Origin: Candidatus Heimdallarchaeum endolithica
GTDB taxonomy: Archaea > Asgardarchaeota > Heimdallarchaeia > Heimdallarchaeales > Heimdallarchaeaceae
Direction of reading: 5' to 3'
Length of the DNA: 64,000 bases
Assembly (NCBI GenBank): GCA_021513715.1
Contig: CP084167.1
Coordinates: 970,117 to 1,034,116, forward strand
In this document: positions 54,644 through 63,940 of the stretch, one piece after another
Layout: each line of letters begins with the position of its first letter
Position numbering within the stretch: position 1 is the stretch's first letter
Notes under the pieces: generated by a model
The model's database searches: none
Seen by the model: only the letters and a program-made list of their open reading frames with translations
Told to the model about the DNA's origin: nothing
Position numbers and translations under genes: made by a program

Positions 54644-55315
54644 CTACCTACTAGCGAATAACATCACTATAAACGAAGAAAAGATTCCTATAATAGAAAG
54701 AATCAAAAAACACATTATTATTCTGAAGAGAAGGTTAAAATTTAAAACTAGATATAAATCAGGCAACTTATTTTCTGCATAAATCAAACCACAGATTAAA
54801 CCTGTAAAGAGACCAAGCAATATATTCTCAATAAGAGGTTTACAGATAAATTTGATATAGTTTTTTCGCAATTTTTTCTCAGAATAACCTCTTGCTCCCA
54901 ATTGGTTTAATTCAGGAGTTATTATTCTAACAGTTATTCGGCTATAGATTATTATAGTTAATGGAAGAAAAAATAAAGCAAATATGAGCTCAAAAAAGAT
55001 AAAAAACTCCTCAACATTATAATTTAAATCAAGAATTTCATTTACATCTGCTTTTGTAAATATTCGCACATTTGCTTTAGATATATTTAAATTTTTGAGT
55101 AAGGATTCAATTGCTTTTTCTATTGCTACATTACTCTGCTCTAGAATTTCATCTTCTTCCTCAAATATATTTATGCCAAATGAGTCAATTTTTAACAATT
55201 TACAATATTCTTGCGATGAATCTATTAGCATGCCATCAAGTTCAAAAGCTTCATCAAATCTAGGAACGATCCTAGCTACTCCTGCACTCTCAAGAAAGAT
55301 TTTTTTCCATCTTTC
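54644..55315 (-). pseudogene. FtsX/MacB-type ABC permease, C-terminal remnant
   Basis: The frame opens after a TAA at 55316 without a start codon (ERWKKIFLESAGVARIVPRF); the first ATG is internal at 55231. The extracytoplasmic part includes SSQEYCKLLKIDSFGINIFE. It is followed by three TM helices (FFIFFELIFALFFLPLTIII; LLGLFTGLICGLIY; IIMCFLILSIIGIFSSFIVM) and between them the FtsX landmark ELNQLGARGYSEKKLRKNYI. About 220 residues of what should be 400-800 remain, so it is a 5'-truncated pseudogene. Confidence 0.65.
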
Positions 55316-55390
55316 TTAATGAGAATGATGTCGTATGGAGTTAGATTTACAAACTCTATTCGTTTCTTTTCTTGTTCAGACACTATTTAT

Positions 55391-56650
55391 TCACTTTTTG
55401 CTTGTTTGTTTTTCATTATATGTTACTACTATTTCTTCTTTTCCTATTATTTTTATTCTTTTTTTTAGCTCAAATTGCGATATATCCCTCTTTAGCTGCT
55501 CTACTTGCCATTTTTCTAATAATGTTACCAAAAAAATCATTGAATGCATTCCACCAATCTGGTTTGCTCTGTGAAGAACTTCAAACAGTTTTAATTTAAT
55601 CAAACCTATTGATCTACTTGTTGTAACTGAAACTACTGTTAAATTGAATCCTTCGCTTATTACTACATCTATTTCTGCTTTTCTCCCTTTATGTTTAAAA
55701 ACTACATTTTTATATAATCTTGCTTTCATATTGTAGGTAGATAAAAAAAGATTAAAGCAAAAGTCTTCTAACCAAACTCCTCTTAAATATTCAACAAGAT
55801 TAAGAATTTCTTTTTTCCTGTTATTTTCAATAAGGTTATCTACTAGCTTTTTTAAATTCAGATCACTAATTATTTCAAAGAATGATGACAAAAGTTCAGA
55901 ATTTGTTTCATTAAGATTAAAAAATTGCTTAACATTTTCTTTCTTTCTAATTTCATTTTCTATTTGCTGTAATACTTTATCCTTTGTAATCGTTATATAA
56001 CCACTGAGTAGCTTTTCAGTTAGTTCTTTTTTTCCTAAAAGATCTTCAGCAATATTGTTATTTATCTGAACAATCTCTATATTATGCAATTTTGAGAAAA
56101 TGTGTAAATCTATATCGATTATATCACTTAATTTTTTATTTTCAGGTAAACTTACACTTTCTTCCAAACTTAATATTCCTTGATGATTCCTAATTTTCTT
56201 AATTATAATTTTGTCTAGTTCTGCACTTAAATTTGTTAAACAAACTTCTTTGTAGTTTAAGAGAGAAATAAGAGTATCAATTACCATATTCTTTGTACCA
56301 CTCGTAAATAAGAAAAAAATTTCAGTATAATAATTTAGAGAGTTTAAAACTTGTTCTACTTTTGCTTTAAATTTATTTAATATTATTTTTTTCTCATCCA
56401 CAACAATTCTGTTGAAATTTAAATTACTATTAACTGTTTCCTTGTTTAGAGTTTCAATAATATTTGTAGTAAATTGATTACTTTCTCTACTTTCAATAAA
56501 ATAAACATCAATCTGTTCAAATTTTTTGTAATGAGAATCTGCAAAAAACTTCAACCCTATAAATACAGGTAAAGGGCTTCCTCCTACAGTTGCAAAAATA
56601 ACCAGTTTACTTCTGGATTTTTTATTTTCATTTTTCTTGTTAATCATCAA
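55391..56650 (-). CDS. CARF-domain effector, Card1/Can2-like with atypical nuclease motif
   Basis: 419 aa. The N-terminal CARF domain starts KLVIFATVGGSPLPVFIGLK (about 15) and has LFTSGTKNMVIDTLISLL (about 115), the ligand-ring loops. A helical middle leads to a C-terminal PD-(D/E)xK-like domain: YLRGVWLEDFCFNLF, then GRKAEIDVVISEGFNLTVVS and VTTSRSIGLIKLKLFEVLHR and QIGGMHSMIFLV. This follows the Card1 (DUF1887) layout, but the usual E-C-K-T strand reads VSVTTS, so the catalytic Lys and its Glu are missing or moved. TATA-like TCTTTATAATTT lies 24 nt upstream. It is divergent from cas6; no cas10 is visible. Confidence 0.75.
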   Translation of the reverse strand: MMINKKNENKKSRSKLVIFATVGGSPLPVFIGLKFFADSHYKKFEQIDVYFIESRESNQFTTNIIETLNKETVNSNLNFNRIVVDEKKIILNKFKAKVEQVLNSLNYYTEIFFLFTSGTKNMVIDTLISLLNYKEVCLTNLSAELDKIIIKKIRNHQGILSLEESVSLPENKKLSDIIDIDLHIFSKLHNIEIVQINNNIAEDLLGKKELTEKLLSGYITITKDKVLQQIENEIRKKENVKQFFNLNETNSELLSSFFEIISDLNLKKLVDNLIENNRKKEILNLVEYLRGVWLEDFCFNLFLSTYNMKARLYKNVVFKHKGRKAEIDVVISEGFNLTVVSVTTSRSIGLIKLKLFEVLHRANQIGGMHSMIFLVTLLEKWQVEQLKRDISQFELKKRIKIIGKEEIVVTYNEKQTSKK

Positions 56651-56749
56651 GCATAGTTAGTTTATTTCTTTATAATTTCTTCTTCATTTTCTATTTCATA
56701 GACTCTTCTTTTTTTAATTTTATTTATTTTATCTTTCTATTTTCTAAAA

Positions 56750-56760
56750 ACTTTTATTCT
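56750..56760 (+). promoter_or_regulatory. TATA-box-like promoter of cas6
   Basis: ACTTTTATTCT is centred 27 nt before ATG 56782. The 131-bp gap also holds the oppositely directed box for the CARF gene, so the two genes share a regulatory region. Confidence 0.5.
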
Positions 56761-56781
56761 CATCTTTTTTCTCTATCAAGA

Positions 56782-57540
56782 ATGAGTTTAGACTTGCAAG
56801 ACTTTCAACGTTTGGTTATTAGAGTTAAGTTGGATAAGGCTGTTTCTTATTCTAGCTTATTTAATAAATCCTCTTTAAATTATTGGTCTAACTTTTTGCA
56901 ATTGGACTTAAGTAGAAATAGAATTATTTCTTCATTTTTTATTCCTGAAAAAAACAATTTCTCCTTTTATATTAACAATAAATCTACGCAATCTTTTGAT
57001 CTCAATATTACCTATTCTAATCTAAAGATTCAACAATCTTTTATTGAAAATATTCTTCTGGAGACCAACGAATTCTTTTTTTCTTCCTTCAATATTTCTA
57101 TTGAGAACTTGTTTGTTCATAGAATTCCTTCTTTACAAAAAATTTCATCTTTAGATAACACTTATGTTTCCTTCTATTTTACTAATCCTACATTTATCCT
57201 TTCTTATGATGGAGCTAACAAACGGTATGCTCTTCCTACTCTTTCTTCAATTATTGAATCTCTTGAAACAAGACTTAATGAATTTCATTCTGAATCTGTT
57301 CTTTCCTCTATTATTACACAAATTGATTTATCTTCTTTGGATTATTCAATAAGCTCATACAATCTTAAAAGCTTAAATATCGATGAATTGGGTGTGGGTT
57401 GTTTAGGTCAGGTTACTTTCTTTTTTACTCATATACCTAAAGAACTTCACTATTTATTCTATTTAGTTAATGTTTTTGGACTTGGAGCATATTTTGAAAG
57501 AGGATTAGGATGGGTTAATGTTAAAACAAAGGGAGAATAG
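56782..57540 (+). CDS. cas6: Cas6-family CRISPR RNA endonuclease
   Basis: 252 aa. The C-terminal RAMP signature is clear: VGCLGQVTFFFTHIPKELHY, then LFYLVNVFGLGAYFERGLGW, i.e. the G-rich loop (G-x-G-x5-G-x-G) that binds the repeat RNA. The N-terminal half (DFQRLVIRVKLDKAVSYSSL) fits the first ferredoxin fold. It would cleave pre-crRNA for the Cas8b-Cascade encoded next door. It is on the opposite strand from the other cas genes, stopping 6 bp from the end of cas3, with its own promoter shared with the CARF effector. The catalytic His is not assignable by eye. Confidence 0.75.
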   Translation: MSLDLQDFQRLVIRVKLDKAVSYSSLFNKSSLNYWSNFLQLDLSRNRIISSFFIPEKNNFSFYINNKSTQSFDLNITYSNLKIQQSFIENILLETNEFFFSSFNISIENLFVHRIPSLQKISSLDNTYVSFYFTNPTFILSYDGANKRYALPTLSSIIESLETRLNEFHSESVLSSIITQIDLSSLDYSISSYNLKSLNIDELGVGCLGQVTFFFTHIPKELHYLFYLVNVFGLGAYFERGLGWVNVKTKGE

Positions 57541-57546
57541 TTTCTT

Positions 57547-60177
57547 TTATTCATATTCTGACAATTTCTTTGAGTTATATAACAATGGTATATTTAAACC
57601 TCCATTTTTGCTATAAAATGGGTCATCTAGTTCTTTTACATAACCTAATATTTCTCCTTCTTCCTCAGAGCTTATGATAAACAACTTATAATGGTCTGAA
57701 ATTTTTTCTTTAAGCATTTTCTTCTGCTTTTTAGTTAGCGAAATAGCTTTTGTTCTGTATTCATAAAGATAAGCCTTTCCCCTACTTGAATCTACTCTTT
57801 TTAACAAAGATTGATACTCTTTTGATGAATCTAAAATTATTAAGGTTTCATTTTCTTTTTCTTCTATTAACTTAAATGTCTCTGTCAGGTTCTCTATTTC
57901 TGTGTTGTTAAGTTCATCTACACCTAAGTTTGTTGCTTTTTTTTCTCCTATAAGTGTTAATTTATCATAATATTCATTGATTATTTTATTTATCTCATTT
58001 TCTTCTATCTTGTCATATTTTTCTAGAACCTTTCTTGTTTCCCAGATCATTGTAGTGTCGTAAATCATTTTGTAGTAAGCTGCGTTCTCTGTCCCTGGTT
58101 TAACTAATTCAACTATTTTAACCACACCTTTTTCTTTATTATATCTATTACATCTTCCTGCTACTTGAATTAGAGAATCTAATGGCGCCATATCTCTGAA
58201 AACAACGTCAAAAGTCACATCTATTCCAGCTTCTATTACTTGAGTACAGACTAAAATTCTTTTTTTCTCTTTTTCTTTCAGTTTTTCTATTACCATTTTC
58301 CTATCTTTATGAGTTACAACTGAAGAAAGGAAGTATATTGGCTCTTTAGGAAATTTTTCAATAAGATAGTCAAACAATAATCTTGCGCTCTCTTTAGTGT
58401 TCAAAACAAACATTACTGACTTTTCCTTATTTTGTATTAAGAATTCTACAGCTTCTTTACCAAATTCTACCAGATCTTTTCTCATTTTTGAGTAGTAAAT
58501 AGTATATCTATCAATGTTTGCCTTTTTTTCATTAAATTTTATTTCGTATAATTTTCCTTTATATTTATTCCATTCGTAAGGATAGCTAATAGCTTTTGGA
58601 TTCGTTGCACTACCCAGTATAACTTTACAGCCTAAAATTTCTGTTAACTGATGGATTAGTGTTGAGATTAATTGCCAGTATTTTATTGGAATACTTTGTA
58701 TTTCATCAAAAATTATTATGGACCCTGCAATTCTATGAAACCTCAGTAAATTTCTTTTCTTTCCTCCTAGCAATGAGTTCCAAAAAGAGACAAAAGTTGT
58801 TACTATGATATTAGAGTTCCATAGATAAATATAATCTCTGTAAGATTTAATGTTATACTCATCCTTTTCTTCATTTTCAGAGAAATAGCTCCACTCTGCT
58901 TCTGCTAAGTGGTGATGAATTGTAAGCAAGTCTGATTGTTTAATTTTCTTTTCCTCAAGGAGAATATTCCTTAAAGTTTCACCTACTTGGTCAGTAATTG
59001 AAATAAATGGTAAACAGTATATAATTCTAGGAATAACTTGTGATTTTTCATATATTTTATGTCTTAAATTAAACGCTAAATTGAGAAAAGCTAGCGTTTT
59101 TCCTGAACCAGTAGGATAAGTCACAGAAATGATATTTTCTTCTTGTAACTTTTCTAAAGCTTCACTAGATTTTTCCCACAGTTTTTGCTTTAGTTTCAAT
59201 AACTCATCTTCAGTTTTTTCATCTATTGGAGCAAAGTTCTTTTTTCTATATTCTTCTATTATTGTTCTTTCTAGCTTTATTTTCTTGTTTTCAAAATTCA
59301 TAAAGTGTTCTTCGCTATCTTCAATATGTGATTTAGCATCCCATTCGTCAAGATCACACAATAGCGAATAATAATAGATAATTAAAAGAGTAAGTCTATT
59401 ATCTGTGCAGACTTCGTCCCACAATTCTTCCATTTCATCAAAAACGAGCTCTATATCTTCTACATCGGTTAACTCTAGGATATTTGATATTGTTTCTTCG
59501 ACAATTCCATCAAAACGTGGATTCTCTTCGAAAAACTTTACTATAAAGTCAAAAACAGGATTTTCTCTCTTAATATCTATTTCATCTTTTGTTAATTTAT
59601 TCTCCAGGTAATCTATTAGCTCTGAATCTAGGTAGCTATCAAAGTATCTTTTATTAATTTCAGTTATGATCTCTGCAAGGTCTTCATAAGTTAAATTTGT
59701 CCCGTATTTTCTTATTGAAGAGTTTATTGTGTTTGGTAATTTTCCTAAATTATGATGATTAAATATTGCAAAAGTTATTGATACAAGGTGCAAATTAAAC
59801 TCTTTTTCATCTATCTCATTTTCTTGGTATATATCTCTAGCTTTTAGGCCTAATAACCAACAAAAAAGTCCGCCAAGTTGTGAGTGATAGGTCAAAGTTC
59901 TCTTTTTATCAGGATATTTAATTTTCCTTAGTTTATCTTGGAAAAAAGGATTAATCTTTCCGAAGTCATGAGAGAGTATTAGATTATTTATAAAGAATGA
60001 TTCAATTTGAGAAAGGTTGGAACTCTCTATTTTTTGCCTAAATAAAGTAAAGTTCTTTTTGTTTAATTTGTTTGCTTCTTTTAGCATATTAGATATGTGC
60101 CTGCTTAATCTTTGTTTGGGTCTAGCTAAAAGAGTAAACCCTACATTCTCTGTATTATTAATTGCATGCTTAGACAC
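57547..60177 (-). CDS. cas3: Cas3 nuclease-helicase (HD plus DExH)
   Basis: 876 aa, full length. The HD nuclease part has LSRHISNMLK, LILSHDFGKINPFFQ (about 66), YHSQLGGLFCWLLG and FAIFNHHNLGKLP. The helicase has Walker A SVTYPTGSGKTLAFLNLA (about 353), the DEAH-equivalent IIFDEIQSIPIKYW, LGSATNP and motif VI LIQVAGRCNRYNKEKG. It unwinds and degrades DNA marked by Cascade. It is the last gene of the minus-strand cas operon, 22 bp after cas5. The HD and helicase parts are fused in one chain, as usual in I-B. Key motif residues all look intact. Confidence 0.95.
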   Translation of the reverse strand: MSKHAINNTENVGFTLLARPKQRLSRHISNMLKEANKLNKKNFTLFRQKIESSNLSQIESFFINNLILSHDFGKINPFFQDKLRKIKYPDKKRTLTYHSQLGGLFCWLLGLKARDIYQENEIDEKEFNLHLVSITFAIFNHHNLGKLPNTINSSIRKYGTNLTYEDLAEIITEINKRYFDSYLDSELIDYLENKLTKDEIDIKRENPVFDFIVKFFEENPRFDGIVEETISNILELTDVEDIELVFDEMEELWDEVCTDNRLTLLIIYYYSLLCDLDEWDAKSHIEDSEEHFMNFENKKIKLERTIIEEYRKKNFAPIDEKTEDELLKLKQKLWEKSSEALEKLQEENIISVTYPTGSGKTLAFLNLAFNLRHKIYEKSQVIPRIIYCLPFISITDQVGETLRNILLEEKKIKQSDLLTIHHHLAEAEWSYFSENEEKDEYNIKSYRDYIYLWNSNIIVTTFVSFWNSLLGGKKRNLLRFHRIAGSIIIFDEIQSIPIKYWQLISTLIHQLTEILGCKVILGSATNPKAISYPYEWNKYKGKLYEIKFNEKKANIDRYTIYYSKMRKDLVEFGKEAVEFLIQNKEKSVMFVLNTKESARLLFDYLIEKFPKEPIYFLSSVVTHKDRKMVIEKLKEKEKKRILVCTQVIEAGIDVTFDVVFRDMAPLDSLIQVAGRCNRYNKEKGVVKIVELVKPGTENAAYYKMIYDTTMIWETRKVLEKYDKIEENEINKIINEYYDKLTLIGEKKATNLGVDELNNTEIENLTETFKLIEEKENETLIILDSSKEYQSLLKRVDSSRGKAYLYEYRTKAISLTKKQKKMLKEKISDHYKLFIISSEEEGEILGYVKELDDPFYSKNGGLNIPLLYNSKKLSEYE

Positions 60178-60199
60178 TTTTTTCTCACATCAACTATGT

Positions 60200-60997
60200 T
60201 TACTGACCAATAAAAGATACGAAAACTTCTTTTTCATCCATTTTCAGTTTAAAAACTTGTTTTGCATTGCAAGAAACTTTCAGTTTTTTGTTTTTAACAT
60301 TAAAGATTACATGTTCTGCCTTTTTCAGGACTATTCTATCATTTTTGTAGCTTAATGAAACAGGAATGTTAAACAATATTGAGTAACCTAGGTCCTCAAT
60401 TTTCATTATTTTCTCGTTTACAGCTTGAACTGGAACAATAGTGTCTAAGTCATATATTCCTTCATCTAGAGGTTTGTAAGCGTATTTTCCTTTTAGCTTA
60501 ATTTCAGCTAGTAAATTAGCATGACCTAAATATGGAGGGTAACAATATTTGTGCTCTTTTAATCTATTGTATAATTTTTCCATCAGTTTTTCATCTTCAG
60601 AAGTGAAAAAGATTCTATAAGCTACATTTCTAAGCATGTTTAGATTGACAGGGGCAGAAAATCCTCTTTGATCCTTTGATTTTACTTCATATGGGTCTTT
60701 TGCTAGTATAATTTTTATTCCTGAGGCTAGACTCATTGGATATTTTGTTTGTAAGTAGTTAACTTTTATTTTTGTTCTCCATATTGGGTTAAGGATTTGT
60801 ATAGCTATTTTAGCAGAAGACAAAGGGTGATTTTCCCAGTACTCATTACGTGGTAAACCCATTATTCCTGCTATTAAACCTATTACTGCAGTCCTAGGTG
60901 GAAAAGGATAAGAGATATTCTCTCTCGTGGTATCAAAAGCTCTAAAGTGAGCAAATTCTCCTAGAATGTCGAAAGTAATTAGTTCATCCATTCTCAT
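60200..60997 (-). CDS. cas5: Cas5, type I-B (Cas5h)
   Basis: A 265-aa RAMP protein that caps the 5' handle of the crRNA. The start ELITFDILGEFAHFRAFDTT followed by SYPFPPRTAVIGLIAGIMGL is the Cas5 signature (F-x-x-F..P.....(P/T)-P-R-T-(A/T)-x-x-G-(L/M)). CYPPYLGHANLLAEI is the usual mid-protein loop. It lies 11 bp after cas7 and 22 bp before cas3, so co-transcribed. Normal length; nothing missing. Confidence 0.92.
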   Translation of the reverse strand: MRMDELITFDILGEFAHFRAFDTTRENISYPFPPRTAVIGLIAGIMGLPRNEYWENHPLSSAKIAIQILNPIWRTKIKVNYLQTKYPMSLASGIKIILAKDPYEVKSKDQRGFSAPVNLNMLRNVAYRIFFTSEDEKLMEKLYNRLKEHKYCYPPYLGHANLLAEIKLKGKYAYKPLDEGIYDLDTIVPVQAVNEKIMKIEDLGYSILFNIPVSLSYKNDRIVLKKAEHVIFNVKNKKLKVSCNAKQVFKLKMDEKEVFVSFIGQ

Positions 60998-61008
60998 TCC
61001 CTGTTAGA

Positions 61009-61974
61009 TTATATTTCTTCTAATTGAATGCCTATTTTACTAATAAGATCTGCAAATGAAGAATATTCTTCACCTTTGTATAAGTAAGTTAATTCTTTCG
61101 TCTCCTTGAATTCTATTTTGAGTATCTTGTCTTTGTAGGACTGTAAAATCTCCATGAGTTCATCTACTACAACTTTAGCATCTTCACAAGAGAGGATATT
61201 TTCTTCGTCTTTTAGTTTTATTTTAGTATCTAATCCGCCAATTTGGAATTCATTTTCTTTTGATACAACTGCAAATAGTAGTCTTGGATTATGATTAAAC
61301 TTAGAACGAGTATTGAGTTTTTTCGTTCCCATCCATAAACCTTCATACACATTTTTCAGATCTTCTTCGCTAAACTGTGTTTTTTTGCTATTATATTCAC
61401 AAGCAATACCATGGAACATTATTAATGAATAATCAACATAGTGAAATTGACCCATTCCTCCAGCTCCTTGTTCTCCAGTAGAAGACAAAACAGTAGTTAA
61501 TCCCATTGTTACAATTTCTGGCTTGTTTAGTGATTTGCCTATTCCAAATTGTACAGGTCCTGTAATTGAAATATTTGCATTTTTAAAGGTAACAGCTGCA
61601 CCAAAAGTTCTAACATCTATGTATTTTTCTGGTAATCTATTTTGCAACTCATCTCTTGAAACTTTATCTACATCACTAATTTCCAGTTCTTTTGTTACTA
61701 TATCTTGTAAATTCATAACTGTTTTTTTATCATCTTTTAGTACACGTTTAATAAGCACTTGTTTGCTCTGAGACAACCAATAGTCCCTTATCGTTCTTTT
61801 TAGCCTTAAATCTGTTACTAGATTATATCCTTGTTCATCCATTCTGGGTCTGTTCCCATCATCAGGATCACCATTTGGATTTGCTCGAATAACATCATAC
61901 ACAAAGATTATTTCCCTTCTATTATTCAATAACACATTTTTCACCTCATTTTCTATTTTATTCTTCTGATTCAT
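61009..61974 (-). CDS. cas7: Cas7, type I-B backbone subunit (Csh2)
   Basis: About 321 aa. The crRNA-binding backbone protein of Cascade: REIIFVYDVIRANPNGDPDD, GNRPRMDEQGYNLVTDLRLK then RTIRDYW, YIDVRTFGAAVTFKNANISI and TGPVQFGIGKSLNKPE are Csh2/Cas7 landmarks. I prefer ATG 61974 (MNQKNKIENEV); an in-frame ATG at 61995 would lengthen the overlap with the upstream small gene to 38 nt. The small gene's end overlaps this start, implying translational coupling. Confidence 0.93.
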   Translation of the reverse strand: MNQKNKIENEVKNVLLNNRREIIFVYDVIRANPNGDPDDGNRPRMDEQGYNLVTDLRLKRTIRDYWLSQSKQVLIKRVLKDDKKTVMNLQDIVTKELEISDVDKVSRDELQNRLPEKYIDVRTFGAAVTFKNANISITGPVQFGIGKSLNKPEIVTMGLTTVLSSTGEQGAGGMGQFHYVDYSLIMFHGIACEYNSKKTQFSEEDLKNVYEGLWMGTKKLNTRSKFNHNPRLLFAVVSKENEFQIGGLDTKIKLKDEENILSCEDAKVVVDELMEILQSYKDKILKIEFKETKELTYLYKGEEYSSFADLISKIGIQLEEI

Positions 61975-62374
61975 TTTCTTCTTCAGATTCCACATAGAAA
62001 GTGAAACCCATCATAAAAGCTAAAGAAAGCTCATAATGTGAACTTTCCCACTCATCTTTGCTTAAGAGATCGTTGAGTTTTTCCCATAGTCTAGCTTCAG
62101 TCTTTGATGTACTTTTATTCTTAGAAATCAAGCGTTTTACAACGCTATTGCACTTATCAGCTAATTTGTAGATTTGTTCATTGTCTAATCTCTTGGTAAG
62201 TACAGGAAGTTTTGTGTACAAACTTGTAGTTTTCAACTCTTTTTTCTCTTTATAAGCTAAAGAACTGTAATATTTCCCTATGAGGAAACTTATTTTTCTA
62301 TCTGTTTTTTTAAAGAAATCTCTATTGAGATATTCTTCTATTTTAGCATAGTATTTTTCTGCTTTTTCAGACAT
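61958..62374 (-). CDS. Small helical protein, Cas11b-like (Cas8b C-terminal equivalent)
   Basis: 138 aa, all helical, between cas8b and cas7. It reads KISFLIGKYYSSLAYKEKKE near the start and SSHYELSLAFMMGFTFYVES at the end. This is the pattern found at the C-terminus of many full-length Csh1/Cas8b proteins (f-x-l-G-x-x-y ... y-x-x-(S)-L-A-F-x-x-G-F-x-(F/Y)), which forms the small subunit. Here it is a separate gene starting 3 nt after the cas8b stop, rather than an internal-start product. It probably supplies the small (Cas11) subunits of Cascade. The assignment rests on position and this weak pattern. Confidence 0.65.
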   Translation of the reverse strand: MSEKAEKYYAKIEEYLNRDFFKKTDRKISFLIGKYYSSLAYKEKKELKTTSLYTKLPVLTKRLDNEQIYKLADKCNSVVKRLISKNKSTSKTEARLWEKLNDLLSKDEWESSHYELSLAFMMGFTFYVESEEENESEE

Positions 62375-62377
62375 TTT

Positions 62378-63922
62378 TCACACCAAAACATTCATTTTTT
62401 CAAGTAAAGTAAGTGTATAATGAATAATTTCTTTCTTTTCAGAAACAAACCATTTAAGATACGAGGATTCATCACTCTTAATTAATGAAGTCCTAAAAGT
62501 CTTCCATATTTTGTTGTAAGCTGCTTTATTAAGAGTTTTTCTTCTTATTTTTTTCTCATTGAAAAGAGATTGAATTATCAATCTGGCCGTTTTTTCTCCA
62601 TAAACGTCGAATAAGTGTCTAAAGTTAAAGAGGATTGAATTTTTGTAATATTCATCTGTTTCGCTAAGATTTCTAACGATATTTTTTATTTGGTTTCTAT
62701 CACCATAGATAAAATCTTCTACTACTTTTTTCGGATTTCCTGCAGCCATTACATCTTCATAGTAAAAATCAATTATTCCCAAACTATTTTCTGAAGCTTG
62801 TTTAAGCAATTCTCTCAGATCAACGTCAGCAGAACCTGCTAATTCTCCTCCTTTCTTTAAATCTGTAAGTTGCTTTACATAATTTTTATATTGTCTTTTT
62901 TTCTCCTTTTTTTTACTTTTTTCTGTTTTTTCTATAGAAACTAGTAATTCTTCTATTTTACTTCTTAGAGTTTCTTTTTTTGACTCATAGATTTTTCTCC
63001 TGTATTTACTAATGTTCTTGATAAAAGTTTGAATGGTTTCTATGTCAGAGCTTAAAGGAATAATGCTATGCTTGATATACTTGTATTTTTTTTCTCCTAA
63101 CTTTAATCTATAGGCTTCAAACTTTAGAGTAGAATCTAGTTCAGAATATCCTTGTCTAACTAGCAGTTCACAATCTTTGCATATCATAGCTTGTTTGGCA
63201 TTTTTATTAAACCCTAGTTGGAAATTTACTTGGTCAACAGAGAAAAACTTGAAGAAACTGCACTTCTCTAAAGGAAACAGTTCTTCTTTTTTTTCTCCAC
63301 AAGCAATACAGACAACTTCGTCATCAGAAATTTTCTTTTTTCCTTTTGTTGCTGATTTTTGAAGAAGAAAAAGAGTTCTAAAAGCTTCAATTTCCCCAGG
63401 GTATTTTCCATTTAATTGAAAAACAATAAATTTAGGAGCATTTTTTGTAACTACTAACTGCTCTTTATCTTTTTCTTCTGTAAATTCTTGAGTAATGCGT
63501 TTATACAATTCTTCACATATTTCTTCGATTTTCTGTTCCATAAGCTTAAAGAAGTCAAGAATTATTGGTTCATTTAATTTCTCAAGAAAAGAATTGTAGT
63601 CTGGAATTTTTTTGAAGTTTATGATCTCTCCAGGAGAAAGTTTAGAAAAATCCTTATCATTGCCTTTTTGATATTTAAGGGCAAATAAAGGAGAATAATT
63701 ACGAGAATTGCCAGATGTAACTCCAGGCAAATAAATGTCTATTTTATCTTGGCTTAGATCTTCTATTTCTATTGAAAAAGTGTTTTCTTCTAAATTTAAG
63801 TTACAAACGAAAATTGATGGAGACTTGGTCAACTTTTTTGCTTGTTCTTCTAGTATTATATCTAGTTCACTCTTTGTTCCTAAAGTAGCCAATCCAATGT
63901 TTCTTAATACACTTACTAACAT
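62378..63922 (-). CDS. cas8b: Cas8b large subunit (Csh1/TM1802 family)
   Basis: 514 aa. The PAM-recognising large subunit of type I-B Cascade: MLVSVLRNIGLATLGTKSEL at the start, a zinc finger made of VVCIACGEKKE (about 210) and MICKDCELLVRQG (about 252), and the long helical C-terminal half. It is shorter than typical Csh1 because its last segment appears as the next gene. I chose ATG 63922 over GTG 63931 because the TATA-like AATTATATGTTA (63941-63952) is then 24 nt upstream, the spacing seen across this window. It is the first gene of the cas operon. Confidence 0.85.
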   Translation of the reverse strand: MLVSVLRNIGLATLGTKSELDIILEEQAKKLTKSPSIFVCNLNLEENTFSIEIEDLSQDKIDIYLPGVTSGNSRNYSPLFALKYQKGNDKDFSKLSPGEIINFKKIPDYNSFLEKLNEPIILDFFKLMEQKIEEICEELYKRITQEFTEEKDKEQLVVTKNAPKFIVFQLNGKYPGEIEAFRTLFLLQKSATKGKKKISDDEVVCIACGEKKEELFPLEKCSFFKFFSVDQVNFQLGFNKNAKQAMICKDCELLVRQGYSELDSTLKFEAYRLKLGEKKYKYIKHSIIPLSSDIETIQTFIKNISKYRRKIYESKKETLRSKIEELLVSIEKTEKSKKKEKKRQYKNYVKQLTDLKKGGELAGSADVDLRELLKQASENSLGIIDFYYEDVMAAGNPKKVVEDFIYGDRNQIKNIVRNLSETDEYYKNSILFNFRHLFDVYGEKTARLIIQSLFNEKKIRRKTLNKAAYNKIWKTFRTSLIKSDESSYLKWFVSEKKEIIHYTLTLLEKMNVLV

Positions 63923-63940
63923 TCTTTTCACGTTTGTTGT

